NCBI RefSeq assembly: GCF_030815985.1
Contig: NZ_JAUSXM010000001.1
Span: 6,696,001 to 6,760,000 of the forward strand
Source of the DNA: Paenibacillus sp. W2I17
GTDB taxonomy: Bacteria; Bacillota; Bacilli; Paenibacillales; Paenibacillaceae
DNA: 64,000 nt
Direction: 5' to 3'
Positions within the stretch are counted from its first letter, which is position 1. The number at the start of each line of letters is the position of its first letter. The position numbers and the translations under genes were made by a program. A model generated the notes under the pieces. The model did not search any database. It saw nothing but the letters and a program-made list of their open reading frames with translations, and was not told the origin of the DNA. Of this stretch, positions 24,554 to 33,650 are shown piece by piece.

Positions 24554-26074
24554 ATGCATATTGAATTAAAGCGGGGAAGCAGTACCAAATTGTACGTGCA
24601 GATTGCGCTAACGATTGCCGATCGCATCAGATCAGGACTCATTGAACCCGGAACCCGGCTTCCTTCTGTTCGTAAAATGACCACGGATTTGGGTGTCAGC
24701 CTGGTCACTGTATCCAAAGCGTATGCTGAACTTGAAGCGATTCAATTGATCACCTGCTCCCAGGGGAAAGGTTGTTATGTGAGAGGTACATTGAACGTGG
24801 ATCAGATGGAGGATGTGGAGCGAACGCAGCGAAACAATGCCAACAGTGAATCCAGTACGTCATGGAATTGGCAGATGGCACTGGTGGATTATTTACCGCG
24901 AGCGCAGCTCTGGAGACATTTTGATACGTCACCTCAAGTACGGTATGAACTTCATATGTCAGCGATTCAGCCTGAACTGTTGCCTACACGAGAGATTATC
25001 GACAGCGCCTACCGACTCTCCTCTAATCATACCGAGCGTATGGCAGCTTACGGATCTTTTCAGGGGGATCGGGAGCTTAGACAGATCTTTGCCGAACATT
25101 TTGCCGAGCGTGGACTACAGGCTGCACCTGAACGCATGTTAATTACAAGTGGTGCTCAGCAGGGGATCGATCTTGTGGCACGGACTTTTGTCGGACCTGG
25201 GGATGTAGTATACATGGAGGCACCAAGCTATACCGGAGCCATTGATGTATTTACGAGTAGAGGCGCGAAGATCATTACGGTCCCGATGGATGACGAAGGC
25301 ATGCGTATTGATCTGTTGACCCGATTATGTGATACCTATCCGCCCAAGCTGATCTATACGATCCCGACCTATCACAATCCAACAGGTATCACGATGAGTG
25401 CAAGAAGACGGGCACAGCTTCTTAATCTCGCGCAAAGCTACCACTGCCTCATTCTAGAGGATGATCCGTTTGCAGATCTTTATTTTAGGGAACCTCCCCC
25501 GGCTTCCATTAAATCGATGGATGGGACAGGTCATGTCGTATATATCAAAAGCTTCAGCAAGGTGCTGTCTCCCGGTTGCCGTATAGCCTGTGCCATCGCA
25601 GAAGGAAGTGTATTGACCCGGCTTGTGGCCGCGAAATCTACGGCGGATTTGGGGAGTCCGCTGCTTACACAAAAGGCATTGCAATCTTTTATTCAGAATC
25701 AGTACGGTGCCTATGTATCCCGATTGAGGGATGAATTGTATTCTCGCTTGTGCGCAGCATCTGAAGTGCTGGAAGAGCATGCTACTACGGGCATGCAATG
25801 GCGATTGCCAGAGGGAGGACTCAATCTGTGGCTCCAACTTCCGAGTAACTTGGATATGCGTGAGTTGCATCATCAGTCACTTGCTGCAGGGGTTTCTTTC
25901 CTGCCAGGTTCCGCCTGTTATGTAGGGGAGATGGATACACCAAGTCTGCGTATCTGCTTCACTGTAACAAACGTTGAGCTTTTGTGTGAAGGACTTCGTG
26001 TACTGTGCCAAGTCATTGACAGAGTTAAACCTGGGCAGGGTGGGACAGTGGCGGACAGGCTACCGCTCATATAA
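24554..26074 (+). CDS. MocR/PdxR-type GntR-family regulator with aminotransferase domain
   Basis: 506-aa fusion of an N-terminal GntR winged helix-turn-helix (residues about 1-75: KLYVQIALTIADRIRSGLIE, RLPSVRKMTTDLGVSLVTVSKAYAELEA) with a C-terminal fold type I aminotransferase domain. The PLP lysine is in YIKSFSKVLSPGCRI. Such regulators sense PLP or an amino compound through the enzyme-like domain. ATG 24554 is preferred because GGGGGAG (24542-24548) precedes it; an ATG ten codons upstream (24524) lies within the half-site array. It should regulate itself and the divergent aminotransferase. Effector unknown. Confidence 0.88.
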   Translation: MHIELKRGSSTKLYVQIALTIADRIRSGLIEPGTRLPSVRKMTTDLGVSLVTVSKAYAELEAIQLITCSQGKGCYVRGTLNVDQMEDVERTQRNNANSESSTSWNWQMALVDYLPRAQLWRHFDTSPQVRYELHMSAIQPELLPTREIIDSAYRLSSNHTERMAAYGSFQGDRELRQIFAEHFAERGLQAAPERMLITSGAQQGIDLVARTFVGPGDVVYMEAPSYTGAIDVFTSRGAKIITVPMDDEGMRIDLLTRLCDTYPPKLIYTIPTYHNPTGITMSARRRAQLLNLAQSYHCLILEDDPFADLYFREPPPASIKSMDGTGHVVYIKSFSKVLSPGCRIACAIAEGSVLTRLVAAKSTADLGSPLLTQKALQSFIQNQYGAYVSRLRDELYSRLCAASEVLEEHATTGMQWRLPEGGLNLWLQLPSNLDMRELHHQSLAAGVSFLPGSACYVGEMDTPSLRICFTVTNVELLCEGLRVLCQVIDRVKPGQGGTVADRLPLI

Positions 26075-26160
26075 TTTTTCGGACTATGGACATACATCCA
26101 ATCCACTTTCGATCTGTTGCAATAGGTTATAGTATCACCAGAAAGGGAGTTGGTTTTGAA

Positions 26161-26418
26161 ATGAACCATTACTGTCCACCGCTTTGCCCGATTGTCTGTG
26201 ACCCGATCCAGGTTGTTGAGGATTATTACATCCCACAAATCGTGCCTGTAATCCACCCGATTGAAGTGATCAAAAAACATCACTGTGTTCCGATTCATCA
26301 CCACATGTATCCTGTTGTTGTCAAAGAAGAAGACCCTTGCTATGTATCCAGCCATAATCCGAAGAAAAAATCCGTGAAAAAATCAAGCAAAGCCCGCACA
26401 ACTTCTCGCAAACGCTAA
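26161..26418 (+). CDS. CotD-like spore coat protein
   Basis: 85-aa protein rich in His, Pro, Cys and Val with a lysine/serine-rich basic tail (KKKSVKKSSKARTTSRKR). The pattern IVCDPIQVV...YYIPQIVPVIHPIEVIKKHH resembles CotD-family inner coat proteins, which cross-link in the spore coat. No signal peptide. The start is ATG 26161 with AAAGGGAG (26142-26149); the frame is open for 25 codons further upstream without similarity. No sporulation promoter could be identified with confidence. Assignment rests on composition and one motif. Confidence 0.6.
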   Translation: MNHYCPPLCPIVCDPIQVVEDYYIPQIVPVIHPIEVIKKHHCVPIHHHMYPVVVKEEDPCYVSSHNPKKKSVKKSSKARTTSRKR

Positions 26419-26453
26419 TCGCAGCGGGTGCCCCGGGGAATTGGATATAAACC

Positions 26454-26492
26454 AAAAAGAGCAGCGTACGCCCCGGGGCGCAGCTGCTTTTG
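26454..26492. terminator. Bidirectional terminator between the CotD-like gene and the subtilase gene
   Basis: AAAAGAGCAGC (26455-26465) pairs with GCTGCTTTT (26483-26491); a GC-rich core GCCCCGGGGC lies at the apex. A-run on the left, T-run on the right, suiting the convergent genes on both sides. Confidence 0.8.
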
Positions 26493-26520
26493 TATTTTTT
26501 ACAGATTATCCTCATTACGC

Positions 26521-28395
26521 TTACTGCGTATACTTTTTCATCGTATTATCCATTTGTTGTCTGACATGTTGCGGCCAGAACTGCAAAGGAGCGCTGTTGC
26601 CTGATGCGGCTTGCAGTGCCTTATAGACATCGATTTGGCCATAGCCGAAATACTTGTCGTGACCCGGATCACCGAGGTCAATAACACTTTGGCGCATCAA
26701 ATCCATCACTTCCGTGTTGGTCAAGTCCGGGTTCAACGAACGAATCAAACCTGCAAGTGCGGCTACATGAGGGCTAGCCATGGACGTTCCAGACAAGGCC
26801 GCATACTGATTGTTTGGATAGGTACTGGCGATACTGGACCCCGGAGCCATCACATCCACATAGTCCCCGTAGTTGGAATAGGAAGCTTTGCTCATATCCG
26901 GGTCCGTAGCAGATACGGCAAATACTTCCGGATAAGCAGCAGGGTATCCTGGACGCTCGGTATTATCATTTCCCGTAGCTGCAATCAGGACGATATCCCG
27001 GTCAAAAGCGTATTTAATGGCATCATGAAGAAATTGCGCATCAGCATAATTGCCCAGACTCATATTGATAACTTTGGCTCCATGATCGGCTGCCCAGATG
27101 ATGCCTTCGGCAACGGCATACGTGGTACCAGAACCCGAGTTGTCGAGTACTTTAACCGGTAGTACCTTGTTATACCAGCTCATGCCTGCCACGCCTTCAT
27201 TATTGTTGACAGTAGCGCCGATAATGCCTGCGACATGTGTTCCATGTCCCACATCATCCATCGGTTGGCTTCCCGGCTCGACCACATTATAACCCTCAAG
27301 GAGCTTGCCCTTCAGGTCAGGATGATTCATATCAACCCCCGTGTCGACCACCGCAACGATGACATCTTTGTTTCCCTTGGTAATATTCCAACCTCTGTTT
27401 GTCTCAATCGCAGGCAGGTTCCACTGATAATCGGAGAACAAAATGTCATTGGGTATCGTTACATCTGTTTGTTCAGTTACAGTATCATTGGTTAAATACA
27501 TATAGTGGGGTTCCATATAGAGTGGATTCCATTTGCTTTCGAAATAACTATGCAATTGTTTATAACTCATGTGTTCTGACCGAAAAACATACGTGTATCC
27601 CAGCTTGCGCGCAGATTGCGCTCTCAGATCGGATTTAATGATACGCATATCCCGTTCACCGGGATCTTGGCGAAAACGGATGACGATTTCATTTTCGTAA
27701 AAATGACTGGCATTTGCATTATCATGTCCGGTCTTCACTGTGATTTCGTTAAGCGTATCCGGGTGAACAGACTCAATTTTGAATTTACCCTCACGAGGAT
27801 AAGGGATCATGCGCAGATTTTTGCGCTGATGTTGTTCAACAGCATTTAATACGTTCTGGCTGAACAAGGCAATTACAGCTCTTCTGCCATCTTTGGAGGG
27901 TTGCCCCATAACAAAATATTTTTCCTTTCCCAAAGGAAAAGAAGAGGATTCAAAACTTTGACGTTTGTTTACCGCTTTTTTGGCAAGGTTGAGCGAATGT
28001 TGAAGCTTCTGTTGTTCCAACTTGCTTCCTTGTGAGGTGGCTTGATCAAAGGGCTTGTTAAAAGAGCCATTGGTATTCATAAGATGAATGGATCTGATAT
28101 GTTCATGTGAACTTTGGAGATCATTCACATATCGGCTAACCTGCGCAGCATTCATTGTGGCGGTTTTCTCCAGCATGATACTGAGATGTTGCTTGGCATC
28201 CATACGGGTCAGAAGATCGGTTGCTTTGATATCCTGCACTTTCAGGCGCTGCTTACTCGTGTGCTCTTCATGAGCAGAGTCGGACAGGGCACTTGGCTTA
28301 GGTTCGGGACGATTGGATGTTGGGAGCAAAAGCGTCAGGGCGAGTGCTCCTGCACCAGCTGCAAGGGCCCAGTTAATCCATTTCGGTCTGGACAT
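26521..28395 (-). CDS. Membrane-anchored S8 subtilisin-like serine protease with a sensor-like N-terminal region
   Basis: 624-aa subtilase. A hydrophobic helix (WINWALAAGAGALALTLLLP, residues about 6-25) acts as anchor or uncleaved signal. Residues about 55-215 look like an extracytoplasmic Cache-type ligand domain (HIRSIHLMNTNGSF ... EKYFVMGQPSKDGRRAVIALFS). A propeptide-like segment follows (NEIVIRFRQDPGERDMRIIK, about 240-300). The peptidase has the triad blocks VAVVDTGVDMNHPDL, GHGTHVAGIIGA and GTSMASPHVAALA with the nucleophile Ser538. Start is ATG at 28395. Monocistronic. Substrate unknown; surface protein processing is plausible. Confidence 0.87.
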   Translation of the reverse strand: MSRPKWINWALAAGAGALALTLLLPTSNRPEPKPSALSDSAHEEHTSKQRLKVQDIKATDLLTRMDAKQHLSIMLEKTATMNAAQVSRYVNDLQSSHEHIRSIHLMNTNGSFNKPFDQATSQGSKLEQQKLQHSLNLAKKAVNKRQSFESSSFPLGKEKYFVMGQPSKDGRRAVIALFSQNVLNAVEQHQRKNLRMIPYPREGKFKIESVHPDTLNEITVKTGHDNANASHFYENEIVIRFRQDPGERDMRIIKSDLRAQSARKLGYTYVFRSEHMSYKQLHSYFESKWNPLYMEPHYMYLTNDTVTEQTDVTIPNDILFSDYQWNLPAIETNRGWNITKGNKDVIVAVVDTGVDMNHPDLKGKLLEGYNVVEPGSQPMDDVGHGTHVAGIIGATVNNNEGVAGMSWYNKVLPVKVLDNSGSGTTYAVAEGIIWAADHGAKVINMSLGNYADAQFLHDAIKYAFDRDIVLIAATGNDNTERPGYPAAYPEVFAVSATDPDMSKASYSNYGDYVDVMAPGSSIASTYPNNQYAALSGTSMASPHVAALAGLIRSLNPDLTNTEVMDLMRQSVIDLGDPGHDKYFGYGQIDVYKALQAASGNSAPLQFWPQHVRQQMDNTMKKYTQ

Positions 28396-28678
28396 GGTGG
28401 ATGGAACCTCCTTCGTTCATTTTGGACAATCATTAACAGTGCTTCGTCGTTGTCACTGGTTATATCTATCGTTAGAAAAAGCGGATATTTTTATGCAGGC
28501 GAGTTCGAGTCTAACTGCGTATAATAGGCATGTTTAACGGCAGAAGCGGAAAGCATGATTAAGGGATACCGCTCGTCATCTTTTTATGGTAGGATTATAG
28601 CTGAGAATTCAAAGGTCAGGGGAAAACCACCGTTGGCCGACCTATATGTAAGGACTTATTTAAGGGGGAGCTACCTTT

Positions 28679-29185
28679 ATGTCAGCAGCCAATGTACAGA
28701 AAACATGTGAGTCAACTAGGGAAAAGTTAAAACCGGCTATCGATCGGATTGAAAATTTTTTGAATGAGAATGCTTTGCCTGAACTGGATCAGAATCAGAC
28801 GGAAGAATCAACAGCCTTCTACAAAGGATTTCTTTCAGATCTCCGTCATTTGCTCGTTTTTTCTGAAGTTTCTTACGAAAAACTTGGCGTTGTGCTGCGT
28901 CGTGCCAACTTTGATGTCGATTTTGCCGAAAAGGCTCTTTATAATACGTATCACCAATGCGTAAATAGCTTTTTCTATCCCAAAAATGAATGTTATTCCG
29001 AAGACGGAAGATATGCTTACACAGGACAAGATGCCATTCGTTTCCGTGACAAGCCAATCCGTGCAGTACGGGATGTCATTCTTGAGGTTTCCAAAACGTA
29101 CGAAGAATTGCGCGATGATCTGGCATATTATGAAAGTGATTACCTGACTCAGCGCCGTATGCAAAATCAACGGAATCACGCCTAA
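28679..29185 (+). CDS. YpuI-like (DUF3907) protein
   Basis: 168-aa cytosolic protein without signal or membrane segments. It resembles the DUF3907 family that includes YpuI of Bacillus, with the conserved stretch CVNSFFYPKNECYSEDGRYAYTGQDAIRF (seen as NSFFYPKNE and YTGQDAIRF). Mostly helical. Function unknown. AAGGGGGAG at 28661-28669 precedes the ATG at 28679. Single-gene unit ended by a good terminator. Confidence 0.65.
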   Translation: MSAANVQKTCESTREKLKPAIDRIENFLNENALPELDQNQTEESTAFYKGFLSDLRHLLVFSEVSYEKLGVVLRRANFDVDFAEKALYNTYHQCVNSFFYPKNECYSEDGRYAYTGQDAIRFRDKPIRAVRDVILEVSKTYEELRDDLAYYESDYLTQRRMQNQRNHA

Positions 29186-29216
29186 TGAACGTTTAAACCT
29201 GAATATGAATTGGACG

Positions 29217-29241
29217 AAACCGCCCTTGTGGCGGTTTTTTT
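29217..29241 (+). terminator. Rho-independent terminator after the YpuI-like gene
   Basis: AAACCGCC (29217-29224) / GGCGGTTT (29230-29237), then a T-run to 29241. Confidence 0.9.
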
Positions 29242-29350
29242 GTGTTTTTAAGTGAGAATCAGACGAGGTGTGATCATGTCATCATCTGGCATTTTGACGG
29301 GGAATATCAGGTTTGTGGCGGGGAGACAATAGTAGTCGAGGTGATAAAAA

Positions 29351-29569
29351 ATGAGCCAAGACAAACCAATTGTCAAATGCAGCGTCTCCAACTGCAACTT
29401 TTGGGGAGAAAACAACTTCTGCCACGCTGATGCCATCATGATTGACATTGACCAACATGCCACCCGTCGTCTGCATGAGGAATTTGCCGGTGAGACATTT
29501 GACTCCGATCACCATGATCATGCACGCACATCCTCTGCAACATGCTGTCACACGTTCAAACCCAAGTGA
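29351..29569 (+). CDS. DUF1540 domain-containing small protein
   Basis: 72-aa cysteine-rich protein with the DUF1540 pattern: VKCSVSNCNFWGENNFCHADAI (Cys at about residues 9, 14 and 23) and a C-terminal CCHTFKP. The spacing suggests metal binding. His/Asp-rich middle (FDSDHHDHA). Found widely in Bacillota and often near sporulation genes, but no function is established. GAGGTGATAAAAA gives an AGGTG ribosome binding site before the ATG at 29351. Confidence 0.8.
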   Translation: MSQDKPIVKCSVSNCNFWGENNFCHADAIMIDIDQHATRRLHEEFAGETFDSDHHDHARTSSATCCHTFKPK

Positions 29570-29604
29570 GCAGTCATCCCTATTCATAACGGAGGTGCTT
29601 CCCA

Positions 29605-30018
29605 ATGAAAAATGACGATAATAACATCCATTCTACTGATCGCCCTGAAACCAAGGGTGACGTTGAAAAACAGCGTATGCGCGTTGATTATCCCAGAAAA
29701 GCACATCGGGAAGAATACGGGGCAGAGGTCGCTCCTCCGACTGTTGTAAGAACAGGAGGTACCGAACGCTCAGAACCTGTACCTGAGAAACATGAGGCAG
29801 ACCGTGTCATGGAGTCAACAGGCAAGGTCGCGGGTTACATGGGACTTGCCTTCGGCATCGCGTCCTTGTTCATGTGGTCAATCGTACTTGGACCGGCCGC
29901 AGCCGTACTGGGTTACTATGCATATGTGAATGGTCGTAAAACAGCGGGAGCCTGGTCCATTGGACTGGGTATTGTAGCCACGCTGAGTTATTTTTTCATG
30001 ATTCCATTCGCTCGCTAA
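29605..30018 (+). CDS. DUF4190-like two-helix membrane protein
   Basis: 137-aa protein. The first ~75 residues are hydrophilic and charged. Two membrane helices follow (YMGLAFGIASLFMWSIVLGP at about 79-98 and AWSIGLGIVATLSYFFMIPF at about 117-136), with the GPAAAVLGYYAYVNGRK connecting loop typical of DUF4190. Role unknown. ACGGAGGTG at 29589-29597 is the ribosome binding site. It is 35 bp behind the DUF1540 gene and shares the downstream terminator, so the two may form a unit. Confidence 0.65.
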   Translation: MKNDDNNIHSTDRPETKGDVEKQRMRVDYPRKAHREEYGAEVAPPTVVRTGGTERSEPVPEKHEADRVMESTGKVAGYMGLAFGIASLFMWSIVLGPAAAVLGYYAYVNGRKTAGAWSIGLGIVATLSYFFMIPFAR

Positions 30019-30041
30019 CGTATAAAATATTCATTCAACAG

Positions 30042-30086
30042 CCTTCTGTTCTCACCCAAATGTGGTGAATTACAGAAGGTTTTTTT
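30042..30086 (+). terminator. Rho-independent terminator after the DUF4190-like gene
   Basis: CCTTCTGT (30042-30049) / ACAGAAGG (30072-30079) then seven T. The loop holds a second small pair, TCACCC/TGGTGA. Confidence 0.8.
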
Positions 30087-30207
30087 CGTATATGCGAAGG
30101 TTAGGTGGGAAGATTCATATATTTTTTTGAAAACAATGGAACCTTGCTGTAAAACGATGTAGAATAAGGTCATAATACGCTTAATTATACGGGAGTGGGT
30201 ATAACTC

Positions 30208-30960
30208 ATGCAGATTGATCCAAGCGGATCGCGGCAGTTGTTGGAACTGCAATTATCCAATGTGAATAACCAAACCAGTGGATCACAACCAAATGCTGGT
30301 TCAACTGTGGATTTCGCCAATGTGATGGACGGGCTGTTAGGTACGGGTGCCAATTCGACGAGTAATACGGATTCCACCGCTACGGTCTCCAAAAGATCCA
30401 GTGATGGTTTGTTGTGGCTGCAACTCGGAAGCACGTACAATCCGGATATAAATACGGCAGGATCGTCCTCTGTCTCCAATAACATCGTTGGGTCCTTATT
30501 ATCTTCATCCAATACAGGAATCGTGGATTCCGGGGCATCTGTACCTACGGATTATGAATCTTTGATTGCAGAGGCAAGTGCTAAATACAGTGTTCCTGAA
30601 TCATTGATCAAGGCCGTCATTGACACAGAGTCCAATTTTAACCCCAATGTCGTGTCCTCCGCGGGTGCCAAAGGGCTTATGCAATTAATGGATGGTACGG
30701 CTGCAGGGCTGGGTGTGAGTAATTCATTTGACCCTGCTCAGAACATTGATGCGGGTACTAAGTATCTTTCCCTTCAGCTCCAGCGTTTCGGTGGAGAAGT
30801 GAAGATGGCACTTGCTGCATATAATGCAGGACCGGGCCGTGTTTCACGTCTGGGCGTGTCTAGTGATAGCGAACTGATGAGTGTACTTAACCGTTTGCCT
30901 TCTGAAACACAGAATTATATCTCCAAGGTGGAGAAGGCACAGTCGAAATATGTGATCTAA
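30208..30960 (+). CDS. Lytic transglycosylase (SLT-domain) peptidoglycan hydrolase
   Basis: 250-aa protein. The first 115 residues are Ser/Thr/Asn-rich and probably disordered. Residues about 118-245 are a Slt70-type lysozyme fold: catalytic glutamate in AVIDTESNFNPNVVSSAGAKGLMQL, then ALAAYNAGPGRV and LPSETQNYISKV, all family motifs. It cleaves glycan strands forming 1,6-anhydro ends. Unexpectedly, no signal peptide is seen; CwlQ/YjbJ of Bacillus is similar in this. Flagellar or spore-envelope export are possibilities. ATG 30208 follows GGGAGTGGG. Confidence 0.85.
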   Translation: MQIDPSGSRQLLELQLSNVNNQTSGSQPNAGSTVDFANVMDGLLGTGANSTSNTDSTATVSKRSSDGLLWLQLGSTYNPDINTAGSSSVSNNIVGSLLSSSNTGIVDSGASVPTDYESLIAEASAKYSVPESLIKAVIDTESNFNPNVVSSAGAKGLMQLMDGTAAGLGVSNSFDPAQNIDAGTKYLSLQLQRFGGEVKMALAAYNAGPGRVSRLGVSSDSELMSVLNRLPSETQNYISKVEKAQSKYVI

Positions 30961-31132
30961 ACTCACAGATAGACATTTGCGATAACAATGATAGGCAGGA
31001 CAAGATCAAATGTGGGAACAGTAGCGCTTGAAATGCCTGTTCCCGGTTGGTCTTTTTGTGTTGTATGGGTATCGTGTTACAATGCTCACTGTAGGTACAT
31101 GAACGAAGAGATAAAGGGAGGTCTAACCTCAT

Positions 31133-32281
31133 TTGAAATATTTTGATTATGCTGCAACCACACCTCCCCATCCGGATGTGATTCGTACGATGGCCGAAAT
31201 TATGGAGACACAATTCGGTAATCCGTCCTCCATCCATGGGTATGGAGAGCGTGCTCATCAGTTGCTGCGTCGTGCACGATCCGGCTGTGCTGCGGCAATC
31301 GGCGTTAAGCCTGAGGAGATTGTATTTACTTCCGGTGCGACCGAGAGCAATAATCTTGCGATAAAAGGTGCGGCATTACGTTATCAATCACGAGGCAGAC
31401 ACATCATCACTACGGCTACCGAGCATGCCTCGGTGTATGAAAGTTTTATGCAGTTGCAACTGTGGGGATGGGAAGTGACATTAGTTCCTGTGAATTCCGA
31501 TGGAGTGGTCAACGCTCAGCAGGTTGTAGACGCGATCAGGCCCGACACGGTGCTTGTGAGTCTGATGCATGTAAATAATGAAACAGGAGCCATCCATCCG
31601 ATTGCAGAAATCGGCAAACAGCTCAAAAAGAAAGCACCACGGGTGCTTTTCCATGTGGATGGTGTTCAAGGCTTTGGAAAAATGAAGGCTACACCTGCCG
31701 CTTGGGGGGCAGATCTATACAGTCTGTCTGCTCACAAGATTCGTGGACCGAAGGGAGCAGGTCTCCTGTATGTGCGAAGTGGAGTGGAGCTTACGCCACT
31801 ATTGTCAGGAGGATCACAGGAGCAGGGCCTAAGAGCAGGCACAGAAAACGTGGCCTTGCTGGTAGGCATGGCAAAGGCCATGCGAATGGCAGCAGAAGAT
31901 CAGGTTGATTTTGCCCGGCGTACAACGGTGCTCCGTGATCGATTGATGGACACGATACGTGACATTCCTGAATTTGAATTGAACAGTAGCCCAGAGGGGG
32001 CACCTCATATTGTACACTTCTCCTATCCCGGGATGAAGGCAGAAGTGGCGCTGCACACCTTGGAGCAACTTGGCGTAACCATATCGACCCAATCTGCCTG
32101 TTCTTCGCGTTCGGCTGAACCTAGTCGGGCTCTACTTGCGATGGGCAGAGATGCAGCTTGTGCTGGTGGCGGATTGCGTATTAGTCTTGGAGATGAACAT
32201 ACAGAAGAAGATGTAGCCTTGCTTGAACAGGCTTTACATCAGATGGTGGCGCAGTTGCGGCCCCTCGAAAGGCGGATGTAA
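31133..32281 (+). CDS. Cysteine desulfurase (NifS/IscS family)
   Basis: 382-aa PLP enzyme taking sulfur from cysteine as a persulfide. Marks: FDYAATTPPHP at the start, TSGATESNN, a PLP lysine K202 in SAHKIRGPKGAG and the persulfide loop with C323 in STQSACSSRSAEPS. The start is TTG at 31133 after AAAGGGAGGT (31113-31122). It overlaps thiI by one base, as nifZ-thiI does in B. subtilis, so its main job is to supply sulfur for s4U8 in tRNA and perhaps thiamine, rather than general Fe-S assembly. Confidence 0.93.
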   Translation: MKYFDYAATTPPHPDVIRTMAEIMETQFGNPSSIHGYGERAHQLLRRARSGCAAAIGVKPEEIVFTSGATESNNLAIKGAALRYQSRGRHIITTATEHASVYESFMQLQLWGWEVTLVPVNSDGVVNAQQVVDAIRPDTVLVSLMHVNNETGAIHPIAEIGKQLKKKAPRVLFHVDGVQGFGKMKATPAAWGADLYSLSAHKIRGPKGAGLLYVRSGVELTPLLSGGSQEQGLRAGTENVALLVGMAKAMRMAAEDQVDFARRTTVLRDRLMDTIRDIPEFELNSSPEGAPHIVHFSYPGMKAEVALHTLEQLGVTISTQSACSSRSAEPSRALLAMGRDAACAGGGLRISLGDEHTEEDVALLEQALHQMVAQLRPLERRM

Positions 32282-33528
32282 TGGATATGAAATATGATAT
32301 GCTGCTTCTCCGTTTCGGAGAATTTATGTTAAAAGGGAAAAATCGTGCCCGATTTGAAAAAACGATCATTACACAGGTGAAAGCTTTGCTTAAACCTTAT
32401 CCAGGAGCGAGCCTTCGCAAAGAATATGGCCGTGTCTATGTAGATCTTGGCGGTGAATCACATACTGAACTGATTAAGGTGCTGAAGCGGGTATTCGGTG
32501 TGATGTCGATTAGTCCGGTTAAAGTTACTCCATCAGAGCTTGATGAGATTGTAAAAACAGCAGTTGCGTTTATGGACGAAAGGGAACATGAATTCAAGGA
32601 AGGTACCACATTCAAGGTGAATGTAAGGCGGGTATGGAAGGAGTTCCCGAACTCTTCCCATGAAATGAATCATCTGGTTGGTTCCCCGATCCTTCGAAAG
32701 TTCCAGCAATTGAGTGTTGATGTTCGCCAACCTGATATTGAGCTGCGAGTGGAAATTCGGGATCAGGGCACCTATATTTTCAACGAAACCATTCCGGCAG
32801 TAGGCGGGTTTCCGCTGGGCACGAATGGAAAAGCGATGGTACTGCTATCAGGTGGAATAGACAGCCCGGTTGCAGCCTGGTCTTCCATGCGCCGTGGACT
32901 TGAAGTCGAATGTGTACATTTTTACAGTTACCCGTTCACAAGCGAGCGTGCCAAAGAGAAAGTCATTGATTTGGCACGTGCCCTTGCTGATCATGCAGGA
33001 ACAATCAAGCTGCATCTGGTTCCATTTACGGAGATCCAAACGGCATTTACCCAACTGGGCCAGGATAACCTGATTATTACGCTGATGCGACGTTCAATGC
33101 TGCGAATTGCATCCAAACTTGCCGAGCGTGAGCGGGCATTAGCACTGATCACCGGGGATAGCTTGGGCCAAGTAGCGAGTCAGACTCTGCCGAGTATGAA
33201 TGTCATTGGTCGTGCGACGGATCTGCCACTGTTGCGACCACTGGTTATGATGGATAAACAGGAGATCATTACCCTGTCCAAACAGATCGGAACGTATGAC
33301 ATTTCTATTTTGCCATATGAGGATTGCTGTACTCTCTTTGTGCCAAAGTCACCTTCAACCAATCCAAATCTTCGAATTGTGGATAAAATAGAATCAACAA
33401 TGAGCCATCTGTCAGAATGGGTGGATCAAGCGGTGGAACAAACTGAAACGATCACACTGCACGCCGGTGAAACTTCTGTGGTAACGAATCCGACAGGCGA
33501 CAATGGCATGAAGGATGACTGGTTCTAA
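32281..33528 (+). CDS. thiI: tRNA 4-thiouridine synthase ThiI
   Basis: 415-aa sulfurtransferase that adenylates and thiolates U8 of tRNA. An N-terminal ferredoxin-like part and THUMP domain (about residues 60-165) precede the PP-loop ATPase with SGGIDS at 190-195 (VLLSGGIDSPVAAW). The rhodanese domain of the E. coli protein is absent, typical for Bacillota; sulfur then comes from the desulfurase encoded immediately upstream. ATG 32281 overlaps the upstream stop as TAATG; ATG 32287 is an alternative. Confidence 0.95.
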   Translation: MDMKYDMLLLRFGEFMLKGKNRARFEKTIITQVKALLKPYPGASLRKEYGRVYVDLGGESHTELIKVLKRVFGVMSISPVKVTPSELDEIVKTAVAFMDEREHEFKEGTTFKVNVRRVWKEFPNSSHEMNHLVGSPILRKFQQLSVDVRQPDIELRVEIRDQGTYIFNETIPAVGGFPLGTNGKAMVLLSGGIDSPVAAWSSMRRGLEVECVHFYSYPFTSERAKEKVIDLARALADHAGTIKLHLVPFTEIQTAFTQLGQDNLIITLMRRSMLRIASKLAERERALALITGDSLGQVASQTLPSMNVIGRATDLPLLRPLVMMDKQEIITLSKQIGTYDISILPYEDCCTLFVPKSPSTNPNLRIVDKIESTMSHLSEWVDQAVEQTETITLHAGETSVVTNPTGDNGMKDDWF

Positions 33529-33579
33529 ACTCAATAAAAATTAGCATGGCTGACATAATAAGGGCTATGTTAACTGCAA

Positions 33580-33618
33580 AAAAGGACTGTCCGATGAAAT
33601 ATCGTTCAGTCCTTTGCT
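33580..33618. terminator. Terminator between convergent thiI and terC
   Basis: AAAGGACTG (33581-33589) / CAGTCCTTT (33607-33615). A and T runs on both sides suit use from either strand. Confidence 0.75.
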
Positions 33619-33650
33619 GTATTCAGATGAAATTGTTATTTTAAATTAGC

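Noticed and set aside
29242..29430. 62-codon plus-strand frame before and across the DUF1540 gene start
   Set aside because: Overlaps the conserved DUF1540 gene in another frame and has no similarity of its own.
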